Source: Andrena cerasifolii (lineage: Eukaryota > Arthropoda > Insecta > Hymenoptera > Andrenidae). Taken from it: DNA of 64,000 bases. The translations under genes and the position numbers were made by a program. The stretch is taken from positions 11,054,001 to 11,118,000 of the forward strand of contig NC_135127.1 in assembly GCF_050908995.1 (NCBI RefSeq), written 5' to 3'. Positions 54,601 through 63,816 of the stretch are shown here, piece after piece. Below the pieces are notes generated by a model. That model did not search any database. It saw only the letters and a program-made list of their open reading frames with translations, and had not been told where the DNA came from. How positions within the stretch are numbered: the first letter of the stretch is position 1; each line of letters begins with the position of its first letter.

Positions 54601-57177
54601 CACGATGAAGCTGTTAGAAATACTTCTAAAATACAAAACCTTTTGCGTACAAAAAAAGGGTCCCATCTTCCAAAGAAAATTATGATTTATCCCAACACTG
54701 TATTTTCTTTTGTTTCCCATAATTTTCATACCACGCGCGAGTAAATTTATTTGTGTAATTCTATTAGGTACATGGGGTGTCCCAGAACGTTTGCCACCTG
54801 GGTCCTTTTTCCGAAATTCGTCACTGCAACAACGCATCCTCGCTAATGTAGTATTCAAAGAGGCGTTATAATATCGTTTTATCAAAGTCTATATTAAAAA
54901 TTGAATCCTCCAGGGACACACGGTTTCGATCTCCATCCCGCCCGCGCAGGCCTCAAGTTGGGCGAGCTAATTTCGGCGCACCAGCCACGGAAATACCGTG
55001 GCGGCTTGTTTGTAAATAAACCTTGCCGCGAGACTCGTGCCGTCATCGCGACACAATTTTTTTTCATTCCCCCTTTTTCAGTTTGTTTCTTTTGGAAAGT
55101 CGAATGCAACGCGCCCGTCGCATCGCGAAACTTATTCGCACTTTTGCTTACCTTGGCACGTCGCGACGCCTTTCGGTTATTTCTAGATCGTTCTGTAGAC
55201 TTTAACGTCGCGTTGCGATACCTATCCCATTTTTATCGGTTGAGAAAAATTAGGAAATTAATGTTAATGGATCTAATACACATTTTCTCGACGATCACCT
55301 TTCAATAAATGATTATATTCGAAGTGGAATGTGTAGAAATTTAAATAGTTTGCCCTGCGTTCCTTCGATCAATTCATATTTATAGAAACCTTATCTTACG
55401 TCTTGAAAGATAATTCAGCGTGGTTCCTTAATAAAATTCTGCTTCGCTCTGGCGACTAACTTCACGCCGAAATCCTCGCGCAGCCTTTCGATTAGGGCTG
55501 GGACTATTTGTCGAATTTTTCGGTATTCGAATATTCGAATACTTCAGTTGCTCAATTATTTGGCGAATATAATTCGAATATCCAAGTATTCGAATACTAT
55601 TCGAATATTTAAGTATTCAAATACTGATGTATTCGAATAGTATGGTGTGAATTATAAATCAAGTTCTTTAGGTTCACTTGTCAGCTAATTTTGACCGACT
55701 TCACATCATACTATTCGAATACTGAAATATTCGAATACTGAAATATTCGAATACTGAAATATTCGAATACTGAAATATTCGAATACTGAAATATTCGAAT
55801 ACTGAAATATTCGAATACTGAAATATTCGAATACTGAAATATTAGAGAACTGAAATATTCGAATACTGAAATATTCGAATACTGAAATATTCGAATACTG
55901 AAATATTCGAATACTGAAATATTCGAATACTGAAATATTCGAGTACTGAAATATTCGAGTACTGAAATATTCGAGTACTGAAATATTCGAGTACTGAAAT
56001 ATTCGAATACTGAAATATTCGAATACTGAAATATTCGAATACTGAAATATTCGAATACTGAAATATTCGAATACTGAAATATTCGAATACTCAAATATTC
56101 GAATACTGAAATATTCGAATACTCAAATATTCGAATACTCAAATATTCGAATACTCCAATATTCGAATACTCAAATATTCGATTACTCAAATATTAGAAT
56201 ACTCAAATATTCGAATACTCATATATTCGAAGTTTATTCGTAGCATTCGAATACTTGTAAAATATTCGAATATTAAATTATTCGAATAGTCCCAGCTATA
56301 CCGATGCGAATTTCTCCGGAGATCGTTAAAAACGTTCGCAGTGAAAATGAAGATTGGAGCGTCCTTCGCGGGAGCGATATGATTGGCCGTGTTCCCACGT
56401 GTAAATCAAATTTAAATAGTTTTAACGATGCACGCAGTGACGCACGGATTAGAAATATTCCAGAATTAGAAGCACTTTAATGAAAGCCCGTAAAAATATT
56501 TCGGAGACGCCTGCTGAGTCAGATGTGTTCGAAATAGATGGCTTTTGACTGTGTCAAGGGGAAGAAATTCCGCCTCCGCTCCTGTATTCCACGAACGCGT
56601 CGCGTGTCTCGCGATACATATTCTGGAAGCTTCGATAAGTAACAATCTCCGAGCTCTGCAACTCACGGCGCCTGGGAGTTGACAACCCGCGCGACACTGC
56701 CGTCGAACCGGAGAGTGGCGCGAAACAAACAGTGCGTCACGCTCGACTGCCACTAAATGAGACTTATTAGAGTGCAATCGTAATTTCGATGAACCAGCTT
56801 AATAATAATAACCACACTAATCGCCGTTAATATTACCTCGGGATAAATAATAGCCTAGAGAAAACTTTGCAGTGCAAAAAGCAAAGTATAAGGCGCACAA
56901 AATAATGTACGTATAATATTCCACATCGTGTCACTAATAAGTTAATGTTCTCCCGTCAATAAACGTGTTATATAATATCATTGATTCTTCTAATTTCAAC
57001 GACGCCACAGTGTCATCGATTTTTCTTCACAATTTTCTGTCTTCCAGCGTGCACACAGTCACAGTCGATTTATAAGGCCCATACCTAGACTTTGGATCCA
57101 CTAAACGCGCAGGGAACGCGTAAGGGAGCGACAGTTTGTTCAGCACGTCTTACCTGCCAAAGTGGACGTCCAGGCAT
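36692..57177 (-). CDS. Transgelin/calponin family actin-binding protein (Chd64/Mp20 type)
   Basis: Small actin-binding, muscle-associated protein: an N-terminal calponin-homology domain plus one C-terminal calponin repeat. Five coding exons: 57177-57154, 45668-45587, 38913-38784, 37086-36966, 36883-36692, all phase-consistent, 182 residues (family usually about 184-190). Start exon encodes MPGRPLWQ before a CAG/GTAAGA donor; it lies 11.5 kb upstream and is the least certain exon. CH domain: EAQQWIETVIGQKFPAG, SYEDALRDGLLLCKLMNKL, RKNIAQVTNTIFAIGRA. Repeat: GLIGLQAGTNKGATQAGQ, ending ATRKILLGK. Intron 1 contains a complete calponin-family gene on the other strand. GC-rich blocks at 39.0-39.85 and 41.2-41.8 kb (introns 3 and 2) are otherwise featureless. 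Whether it is the Chd64 or Mp20 ortholog cannot be settled here. Confidence 0.88.
37537..37574 (-). other. Candidate alternative first exon of the transgelin gene
   Basis: CAAACAAAATGGCGG starts a short frame (MAAVQARVPRKP) that ends at CCGAG/GTGATA with two bases left over. That is exactly the phase the next exon (from 37,086) needs, giving an Arg codon. The ATG has a strong insect-like start context and sits in a CpG-rich patch within intron 3. The product would lack the first half of the CH domain. This is inference from phase and context only. Confidence 0.3.
49051..53210 (+). CDS. Calponin/transgelin family protein (CG5023/myophilin-like), nested gene
   Basis: Second calponin-family actin-binding protein, entirely inside intron 1 of the minus-strand transgelin gene. 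Four coding exons: 49051-49056 (ATG CCG, then GTACGT), 50984-51183, 51263-51383, 53028-53210; all phases agree, giving 169 residues. CH domain: EVLAWIEAVLGEKLPPG, YEDILKDGVVLCKLANKLAP, QTADLFERRNIPQVTLCLYA. Linker: TQKHPEYNGPSLGPKMSEEN. Calponin repeat: LNLQMGFNKGASQAGHGG, ending GTRHM. The start rests on the phase-0 join giving MPARNKEQE, which I recall as the family's N-terminus. The exon 2/3 (AG/A at Arg-Phe) and last intron positions match the host gene, indicating common descent. Intron 3 carries a 1.07-kb octamer array. The 5' UTR probably lies in the GC-rich 48.9-49.05 kb stretch. Confidence 0.92.
49553..49566. promoter_or_regulatory. Palindromic MEF2-like A/T box in intron 1 of the nested gene
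   Basis: GGGTATTTATACCC is a near-palindrome around TATTTATA, the A/T core of MEF2 sites (YTAWWWWTAR). Muscle genes often have such intron-1 sites. It could equally be a TATA box for an internal start. The match is short and unproven. Confidence 0.25.
51653..52724 (+). repeat. Octanucleotide tandem array (TATTTCAG/TATTTCAA)n
   Basis: About 134 head-to-tail 8-bp units with no indels that I can see. The core is almost purely TATTTCAG. TATTTCAA forms both flanks and small internal islands (about 51.97-52.0, 52.26 and 52.55 kb), and the 5' edge has TGTTTCAA. The zoned pattern suggests expansion of the G-form by unequal exchange or slippage. It lies in intron 3 of the nested calponin gene, 0.3 kb upstream of the last exon. 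Confidence 0.98.
53613..53668. repeat. (CA)n microsatellite
   Basis: Ten CA units, then a second, shorter CA run after a 25-bp gap. Lies about 400 bp 3' of the nested calponin stop codon, possibly within its 3' UTR. Confidence 0.9.
55497..56296. mobile_element. Element with 12-bp TIRs enclosing a 16-bp tandem array
   Basis: GCTGGGACTATT (55,497-55,508) and its exact complement (56,285-56,296) bound an 800-bp element. Inside, from about 55,711 to 56,220, lies a tandem array of the 16-mer ATATTCGAATACTGAA with local variants (TTCGAGTACT units near 55.95 kb, CTCAAATA units toward the right). The flanks of the array are degenerate TTCGAATA palindromes. No coding capacity is real here. It resembles a foldback- or MITE-type element whose interior expanded as a satellite. 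Confidence 0.8.
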
Positions 57178-57283
57178 GACGAATGTGGTTGACGGGTGTT
57201 CTCTTGCGGTCCAGGAAACGTCGGGAGCCGTCAAGTCGGCAGAGCTTAACCCACTCAAGCACAAAAAGTGTGCGCTTCGGCCC

Positions 57284-57353
57284 TCGTGCTGCGTATATAT
57301 GCGTGACAGGTGTGCGCTCGTGTTGGTGAACGTGGGGGCGCTTCTATATATGG
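57284..57353 (-). promoter_or_regulatory. Candidate promoter of the transgelin gene (TATA/CArG-like box)
   Basis: On the minus strand CCATATATAG lies at 57,353-57,344, about 170 bp upstream of the putative ATG, and a second TATATA motif at about 57,290-57,297. The first resembles both a TATA box and an SRF CArG box (CC(A/T)6GG) with one mismatch. SRF and MEF2 control many transgelin and calponin genes, which makes the position plausible but not proven. Confidence 0.35.
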
Positions 57354-57795
57354 ACCACTTACTCACCACCCTGGTCCACACGCGGCCACCTCCGCCGATA
57401 TCTTTTCAAACGCGTTCGTAAAGAGCCACGTGAACGCCGACTGGAAATAGTGCGGAGGAACTTTTTCAACGCCCTCTGGAGAAGCCTCTACTCGACGTTT
57501 AAGCAGATGCGTACAATTTACAAGCTTCTATAGGAACTCACCAATCCTACATCGTTGGTCGAACTCGATCTCTTGCATAGAACCGCTATTTTACTCCAAA
57601 TAATAATGAATCGTTTCCGAAATCGATTTTTTGAGGAACTGAATAAAAGCTTGCATAAAAGGTTTGTTCCGTGTTTCTGATTTGCTGTGCCTGTTTGGGG
57701 AAGTTACTTTTTAGATTGTAGTATTTTATGAGTGATTGAAGTATTTGTAGCGAAGGTGCTGATATTACGTGTTTGGGAAACGCTGAGATTCCAAC

Positions 57796-57877
57796 GGTAG
57801 CGTGGCCGAGCGGTCTAAGGCGCTGGTTTAAGGCACCAGTCTCTTCGGAGGCGTGGGTTCGAATCCCACCGCTGCCA
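57796..57877 (+). tRNA. tRNA-Leu (anticodon UAA)
   Basis: Class II tRNA with extra arm. The acceptor stem GGTAGCG pairs with CGCTGCC. The A box contains TGGCCGAGCGGT. The anticodon arm is GCTGG-TTTAAGG-CACCAG, reading UAA. The B box is GGTTCGAATCC. No intron is present. All helices close, so it should be functional. Confidence 0.96.
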
Positions 57878-57881
57878 TTTA

Positions 57882-57889
57882 TTTTTTTT
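57882..57889 (+). terminator. Pol III terminator of tRNA-Leu
   Basis: A run of eight T starts five bases after the tRNA, followed by a second T run: a normal pol III stop. Confidence 0.85.
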
Positions 57890-58979
57890 CTTTTTTACCT
57901 CCGCGATGATCAAGTGCACGCGCGATTCCTGGATCCTCGCAACCTTCACGGCACGCTGGCAAGCAATTAGCGGAAGAAGGCAGTGGTAGCGACTTTGAAG
58001 GTGCAATGGGTTGCGTCGGCACGCGGCGCCGTGGTTCACACCTATTAGAAACGCATGAGCGGCAGGAGGTTCGAGCATTGTGCGTCCTGAAGAACCTCAC
58101 CTATCGACGATTTTGTGAACCTCGCAAACACGTGGTTCGGTCGATAAAGCTGCATTGCATGTTACTATTTTTGTACTAACAAATGGGCATCTTGTCCGTG
58201 GCAAATTTCATAGAATTATGAGCAAAACGTTTATGTACTTTGCAGTGTAGTGACACTCAGCTTTCACGTAGAATCTAGAACATGTAATGTATATTTATAT
58301 GATACTGTGAAAAGGGTAAATCAACATTGCATTTGACGATTTGAATAAAAATGTTTAGTATTTTAGTATTTTACCTCTTTAATGATCTCTGTTTACACGA
58401 AGAAGTTTTTAAGCGGTTGGAAGATTTCAGGCACAAAGAAATGCAGCATGGGGAAGGGTATGTATGAAATTCTATGCTCCTGCATTCGGATAGAAGCCTG
58501 TTACTATTGTTATCATCGGGGGCTAGCCACTCTTGACCGTTTCAGTTAATAGGGTCGATTATTCAACAACTAATCAGTTCCGAAGGAGAAGTAGAGCCGA
58601 GGAATAATAATAATCATACCCCCTTCGAAAAAGTACGACGGAAGTGTGCTCCTCGATAACATGTTAGCCTGATCCGTGTTTCATTCTGAAGATGCCACTA
58701 CGAGCCACACCCAATTGGTGCGCGAGATATCAATACCATTTACTTGTCCTTTTAAATAGGTCCTCACAAGAGTGACTACAAAACAGATGCAGATCACATG
58801 AACTAATTAGGCATTATGAAATATACTATTTTCATATTACGAAGGGTATTCGAATACTTATCACCGTCTATTATTTAATTTGCAGTTTAAAAATATGTAT
58901 TCATAGGTCAGATGCGTGTATCATGCTGCGCTTGCCAATGATCATACAAAATTAGCTATTGGAAAATGTTTCTCAAGCG
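57890..58979. other. Between the two tRNA genes, nothing recognised
   Basis: AT-rich spacer. A small open frame antisense to the tRNA-Leu region has no support. I see no exon or repeat. Confidence 0.4.
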
Positions 58980-59051
58980 GACTCCGTGGCGCAACGGTAG
59001 CGCGTCTGACTCCAGATCAGAAGGTTGCGTGTTCAAATCACGTCGGGGTCA
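58980..59051 (+). tRNA. tRNA-Trp (anticodon CCA)
   Basis: The acceptor stem GACTCCG pairs with CGGGGTC. The D arm carries GGCGCAACGGTAGCG. The anticodon arm is TCTGA-CTCCAGA-TCAGA, reading CCA, and the T arm contains GTTCAAATCAC. All stems pair and no intron is present. Confidence 0.96.
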
Positions 59052-59058
59052 ATAGTTC

Positions 59059-59065
59059 TTTTTTT
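59059..59065 (+). terminator. Pol III terminator of tRNA-Trp
   Basis: Seven T residues begin seven bases past the tRNA end, with a further T run behind. Confidence 0.85.
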
Positions 59066-62000
59066 CTTTTTTAAACTTCAATTTAAATATCCTTTACTTT
59101 CAATGAATCTTTTGCATCGATGCTTCCCATCTTATAACTATTATTTATATTCTTTTAGCTGCACCATCTCTTCCTCCTTCTTTAAAATTATGACAATATG
59201 TTACGTACAATTTCATACGTTGGTGCTAGATATATAAAATCATATAGGCAGAATGTGACTTATTTAAAATTTAAATAACTTGTACGTTATGTGAAGAAAG
59301 GACGACACAGACTTTATAAACGTGTCTGCAACGCGCTTTCCTTAAACGCTTAAACTCTTAAACTTGAAGCACGGTGTGTGCTCACATCCCGCACAGAAGA
59401 CGCGAAGTATTAGGATAGCAGGAACGAACCACATTTCTCCTCTCTCGTACAGTCGAGCGGCATTCGCGCGGGTTGTCTCATTTAGCCCCTCCTTGGAGCA
59501 GGGCAACACGTTCGCTGAGAAAGTCGCCGTAGTGACTGCCTAACTTTTTACCCTACTGCACTCATAGTTATCTACTGCTATCTACATAACCGACCATTTA
59601 GATTTCCCAAGAAATAGAAAATAATGGTTAACAAGTATTTTGTACGCTGTACTTGTATTTGAATACAGTACTTCGTTACCATACTTACTTTTTAATGAGT
59701 TTCCTAAAACTCTAATTTCACATACACTTGCTCTCTGTTTTACCAGCCGAAGTCGGCTACGTAGATCACAACCTTAACAGTTAACACATTTCGCACTGTC
59801 GGTACAATTTCCTCGGCTCAACTTTAAGCACAATCATGTTTCCCTGCTACAATGCACCAACTGATTGAGCCTAAATGATTCTGATTGTTAATCATTAAAT
59901 CCTCGACATCACCACCTACGATCACCGTGATAAATAACACACGCAACCGGTGGGACACGGGGAACTTAACGTAGCGAAAATTGTATAAGAAATTCTTGAC
60001 GTCTCGCGACGCAATGTCCACGAGTCATGACCGAGATATTTAACTGTCATTTCTCCCCGCATAAATTGGATCAGACATTGTCGCCATATGAATGATTTCA
60101 ATCGCACACAATTCGCGTCAACAAATGTTTCGCGACACAATTAGATTTTATAAAAGCTTCTAACGTTCTACGAAACAATAGCCGACATTTGATCACCAGG
60201 TATCATTCGCACTTTCGATAAATTACAAAGAACAATGCTACAGAATAGAACCACTCATTTAATAATCATCGACCGCCCCCAATGCATGTATTCATTCAGC
60301 GCACACGTGTATACATCTATCCTTGTGTGACACAGTGAACATATGGCGCAATCGATAATGGAGTCTGGCTCGCCCTCCGTCATCGAGGTTTATCTTTCAC
60401 CTTCCCGTACGGTGCGCGAGGACTATGCTAATTTACGTGCAGCCTCCAGTAATCTGTAGTTAGCGGGTAGAATGGACATAATCAACAAATTAACCGACTC
60501 GAGAGCAGGAGCGCATGAACGACGATGGATACCCAGCGCGAGCGGCTGTACCTCCGTTCGATTCATGTTAGCCGCGGATTGGAAAGACACAATTTTGAGG
60601 AAGAGCCGCGCGGGCCCTAAGCACCTCTGTGACGTAGCAGTACCTTATTGGCCCCCAACGATCTCTTTCCACTGCTTATTGGTCCACCGACTCCGGCGTG
60701 GGCAGAATTTCGGCAGGACCGCTGGTCCAACCGCATCTCCAACGGCAACAATCATCCGTCCCCTTTCAAATTACCTCTAACCCCACCTGTACGCGTCGCG
60801 CCGCGATCGCAGGGCAGTGACACCATTTTCCCCAAAATTTCAATCAATACCGTCCCTTCTACGCGCTTGCACGCAGGTGACACTCTCTGCAGGACTCGTT
60901 TCTCCCGGTACCTCTCCCTGATCGTTGTGCAGCGCGAAGGTGATCCATCCGCGGCGCATTGGCAGACGGATCAAGCCTTATTACGTTTTCCCCTAAAATT
61001 AATGCGCAGCTCAGGGCTCGGGTGGGGGCATTAGCCTTCACGCAAGCAACCGAAGCTTGGAATATGTAGGTGCGTGTGCATGGATACACGTCAGTGTTCC
61101 TTGCACACCGACGCTTCTATCCGTGGCGTCATGAAATTACTGTTAGCCGCATGTGTTCCTGTTGAAAAAATTCCTCACGGGCGAAAGTCAAGGTATGACG
61201 GAATATCGCAACGGCCAGGCCAGCCGGGCGTCGGTAACTGCGACTCCTGCTCCCCTGCTACCAGGAGGGGCTTTGTGAGACAACCCGCGCGAAACTCTTT
61301 CCAACGTAGGGAGAGAGAGAGCTTCCTGCGCCAGCATGCTATTCGGGTATTTCAGTGCTTGCATGCGGGATGTGAGCATGCACCGCGTGCTTGTTACCGA
61401 ACACATTGTAACAGTACTGGCGATTAATGACACGTTCACAACGAGATGCTTCTCCTGCCGCTGGAAGTCCCCGCGAGCATCGCGTACGAAGGGCATTATA
61501 CACGATGTATTAAATCCGTTTAATCGCCTTTAAGTTTTCACAAAATTACCGAACATCCATGCCAGGATTGCACCTTCTCGAAGAAGTACCATTCCAATGG
61601 TGCTTCAGTTTCAGACTTCGTTTAGTATTCCTGCACTGCGCTACAGCAAGTATCTAAATGGGACACTTGAACTGCTTTTAATTTAAAGTTCCACGATAAA
61701 GTGAGAGGCAATAACATCGTAAATACACTAATTGACTAAGTAAACGTTTAAATTGGGGCCGGATCAGGATGGAATTAATCTGCAAATAGGATTTGAATAA
61801 TTTTCGTGCGTTACTTACTCGGTTCATACCCTGTGTCGAAAAGAATATATATTAAATATCCTGAAAGACGAAGAACAGTTCTAAAACTGATATTCTACGG
61901 ATTCTACGTGTCTCATATTTACATACTTTCTTTTAAAACATTATGCTCTGTAGGTAATGCAGTGTCTTTCGTGACGACGTGTCCAAAGGAAAATACGAAC

Positions 62001-62305
62001 TTGGTTTGTAGAATTTCTGTGTGCATACGCACCTGCGGGCATAAGTATGGACCTTCTATAAATGTAATAAATATAGGCGAGTGTATATAATGTTAATAGT
62101 CAATACTCTACTTCGAGAAACAAAAGTGTGGTTAGTGTACGTGTTACACTGTGTCGACAGGCTTAAGTGAGAGGTACGTGATATCTTTAAGAAACCGAAC
62201 GATTACGTGCGGCGGCGAGTATCAATTCTGCTATTTCAAAGTAAAATTGAAGAAGACAGAGTAACGTGAATAAACGTCAATGAGATAGAATCGATTCTGC
62301 TCGAA
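59066..62305. other. Intergenic, nothing recognised
   Basis: AT-rich DNA with a GC-richer patch at about 60.5-61.5 kb. Several frames of about 100 codons overlap on both strands there but lack domains and splice partners. The 5' UTR of the SRR1 gene should lie near the right end. Confidence 0.35.
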
Positions 62306-63291
62306 ATGCCCGACACAGGAGAATTCAAACTCGTAACTGGTCGAAAGAAACGCGCATCTAGCGTTCGAAATAACTGTGACTTGAACGTACCTTTGCCAAA
62401 TAACGATGGTTACGAAAGCGACAGCGATGCTAATTACGAAACACTTTATCGGTAAGAAATTGCTCGTATTTCAAAAGTGTGCACGCGATTTTCCTGGCAG
62501 GTCCGTTCTGTCGTTCCAAATCATTGGGCCTTCTAATCTCCCCGTATTTTACAACAATTTTCAGAAAGCTGCGCGAGGCAGAGATCGAACTGAAAAGTTC
62601 CTCGTTCGCCGACGATGTTTTTCATTGCTTGAGAGATTCGTTGAATGCTTTAAGCGCCGGTGGTATATCTGAAATATTGTGTTACGGTTTGGGTCGTTTC
62701 TCCTGTCAGAGGTCTTCCAAATATCAGCTAGCGTTGCTTCTGTCTTTGAAGGACCGGTACGGTTCTCGGATCTACGTATACGATCCTGTTTTCTCTTCTA
62801 AGGAAATCGAGCTTTTGAAGAGGTTCGGTTTTAATATTATAAAGAACAACGAGGAGGGGAAGCGAGTCGTTCGGGGGGATCTAACGCTGGTGTATATGCC
62901 GCATTGCTCCCTGCACTTGACTAATAATTTTCTTTACGCGAACTGGAGTAATAACTTGAGCAGATGCATTCTCCTGACGAATAGCTTCCAAGCTGTGGCG
63001 GATAACTTGATAAAGACAAGTACCTTCGCCCCTGTTGAATACATTTTACGTATCCAACCGCACGTCACAGAAATCGCTTTGAGAAATAGTTTCGCGTGCG
63101 AGGAGGCATTCAACGACTTAAATATTCACATCTTTCTCGAAGGAGATATGAATGCGCTGCCTCGAACTTTCTGGAACAGAGGAGAAGAGTCCTGCTATGA
63201 AAATGCAGTGGTCGATTATTTCACTGCTGTGCAAACGGGAGAAGTAGATGCTAAAAATTGTAATTATATTTTTAGCTCTCCGGAACGCTAA
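62306..63291 (+). CDS. SRR1-like domain protein
   Basis: Two coding exons, 62306-62451 and 62565-63291, joined CG/A (Arg), give 290 residues. The start MPDTGEFKLVTGRKKR is the first ATG in the frame, with a basic segment and then an acidic YESDSDANYE tract. The SRR1 domain begins about residue 80 with SEILCYGLGRFSCQRSSKYQ, the family's hallmark, followed by RIYVYDPVFSSKEIELLKRF and TLVYMPHCSLHLTNNFLY. SRR1 proteins are linked to circadian control in plants and to heme metabolism in yeast and mammals; the biochemical role in insects is unclear. No poly(A) signal lies between its stop and the FMC1 start, 89 bp on, so one transcript may carry both frames. Confidence 0.93.
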
Positions 63292-63380
63292 AGCAACGCT
63301 GCTAAATGTGTTTTCCTTAGAATACAATGATTTTTATGTCAATAAGTAATTTATTTTGTCTGTTCTAGGCCGCAGCAAAG

Positions 63381-63689
63381 ATGAAACCTAACACGAAACT
63401 GATCCGCTCTCTCGTCCAAGAAGTCCGACGAAATTCGTCAGAACCGATCGCGAAGGATAATATCATGGTGCGTTACATATTGGAGCAGGCGCAGTCCCAT
63501 CGAGAAACCTCTGAAACTTTGTGTAAGGCACGGGAGGAGCTGAATAATTTAGCCGCGACTTACCACTGTTACTTACGCTCACGGCGAATTGGCAAAGAAA
63601 TTCAAGTTCGGTACACCGGTAAGGGTGAACGGAGTGTCCAAGAAACCGCAGATCTCGTTGGTTTTAAATTACCTCACGACCCAAAGTGA
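63381..63689 (+). CDS. Fmc1: Mitochondrial ATP synthase assembly factor FMC1 homolog
   Basis: 102 residues in one exon, close to the human length (113). FMC1 acts in the mitochondrial matrix with the F1 chaperone ATPAF2/Atp12 during assembly of complex V. Conserved features: an N-terminal LVQEVRR helix, CKAREELNNLAATYHCYLRS (LYR-like helical region), and the hallmark GKGERSVQETADLVGFKLPH near the C-terminus. The start ATG is the first in frame and follows a good acceptor (GTCTGTTCTAG, ending 63,368), so the mRNA probably has a spliced 5' UTR joined from an upstream exon, possibly the SRR1 gene's. AATAAA at 63,786-63,791 is the likely poly(A) signal. Confidence 0.92.
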   Translation: MKPNTKLIRSLVQEVRRNSSEPIAKDNIMVRYILEQAQSHRETSETLCKAREELNNLAATYHCYLRSRRIGKEIQVRYTGKGERSVQETADLVGFKLPHDPK

Positions 63690-63724
63690 CCGCAGCACGG
63701 ATCGCCAAGGGGCTTAACGCAAGA

Positions 63725-63730
63725 TTTATT
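63725..63730 (-). terminator. Poly(A) signal (AATAAA) for the acyl-CoA dehydrogenase
   Basis: AATAAA on the minus strand, 87 bp past that gene's stop codon and within the FMC1 3' region. Confidence 0.5.
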
Positions 63731-63785
63731 AACTAACTTTTATGGAAAAGTAGAAAAAGAGTGATGTATTAAATGTAGTATATAA

Positions 63786-63791
63786 AATAAA
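63786..63791 (+). terminator. Poly(A) signal (AATAAA) for Fmc1
   Basis: AATAAA about 100 bp past the FMC1 stop, immediately before the stop codon of the convergent gene. Confidence 0.55.
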
Positions 63792-63816
63792 AGATTCTCG
63801 ATAAAAGTAACACAGT

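Noticed and set aside
54770..54800. GGGGTGTCCCAGAACGT motif as a transposon end
   Set aside because: It looks like ends I associate with insect repeats, but no matching second terminus was found nearby.
55711..56190. Minus-strand 159-codon frame of YSNISVFEY repeats
   Set aside because: It is a translation of the 16-bp satellite, not a gene.
51653..56220. Arrays considered as CRISPR-like repeats
   Set aside because: Units are contiguous with no spacers, in a eukaryotic intron.
57815..58100. Minus-strand frames over the tRNA-Leu
   Set aside because: Antisense of a tRNA gene and its spacer, with no coding features.
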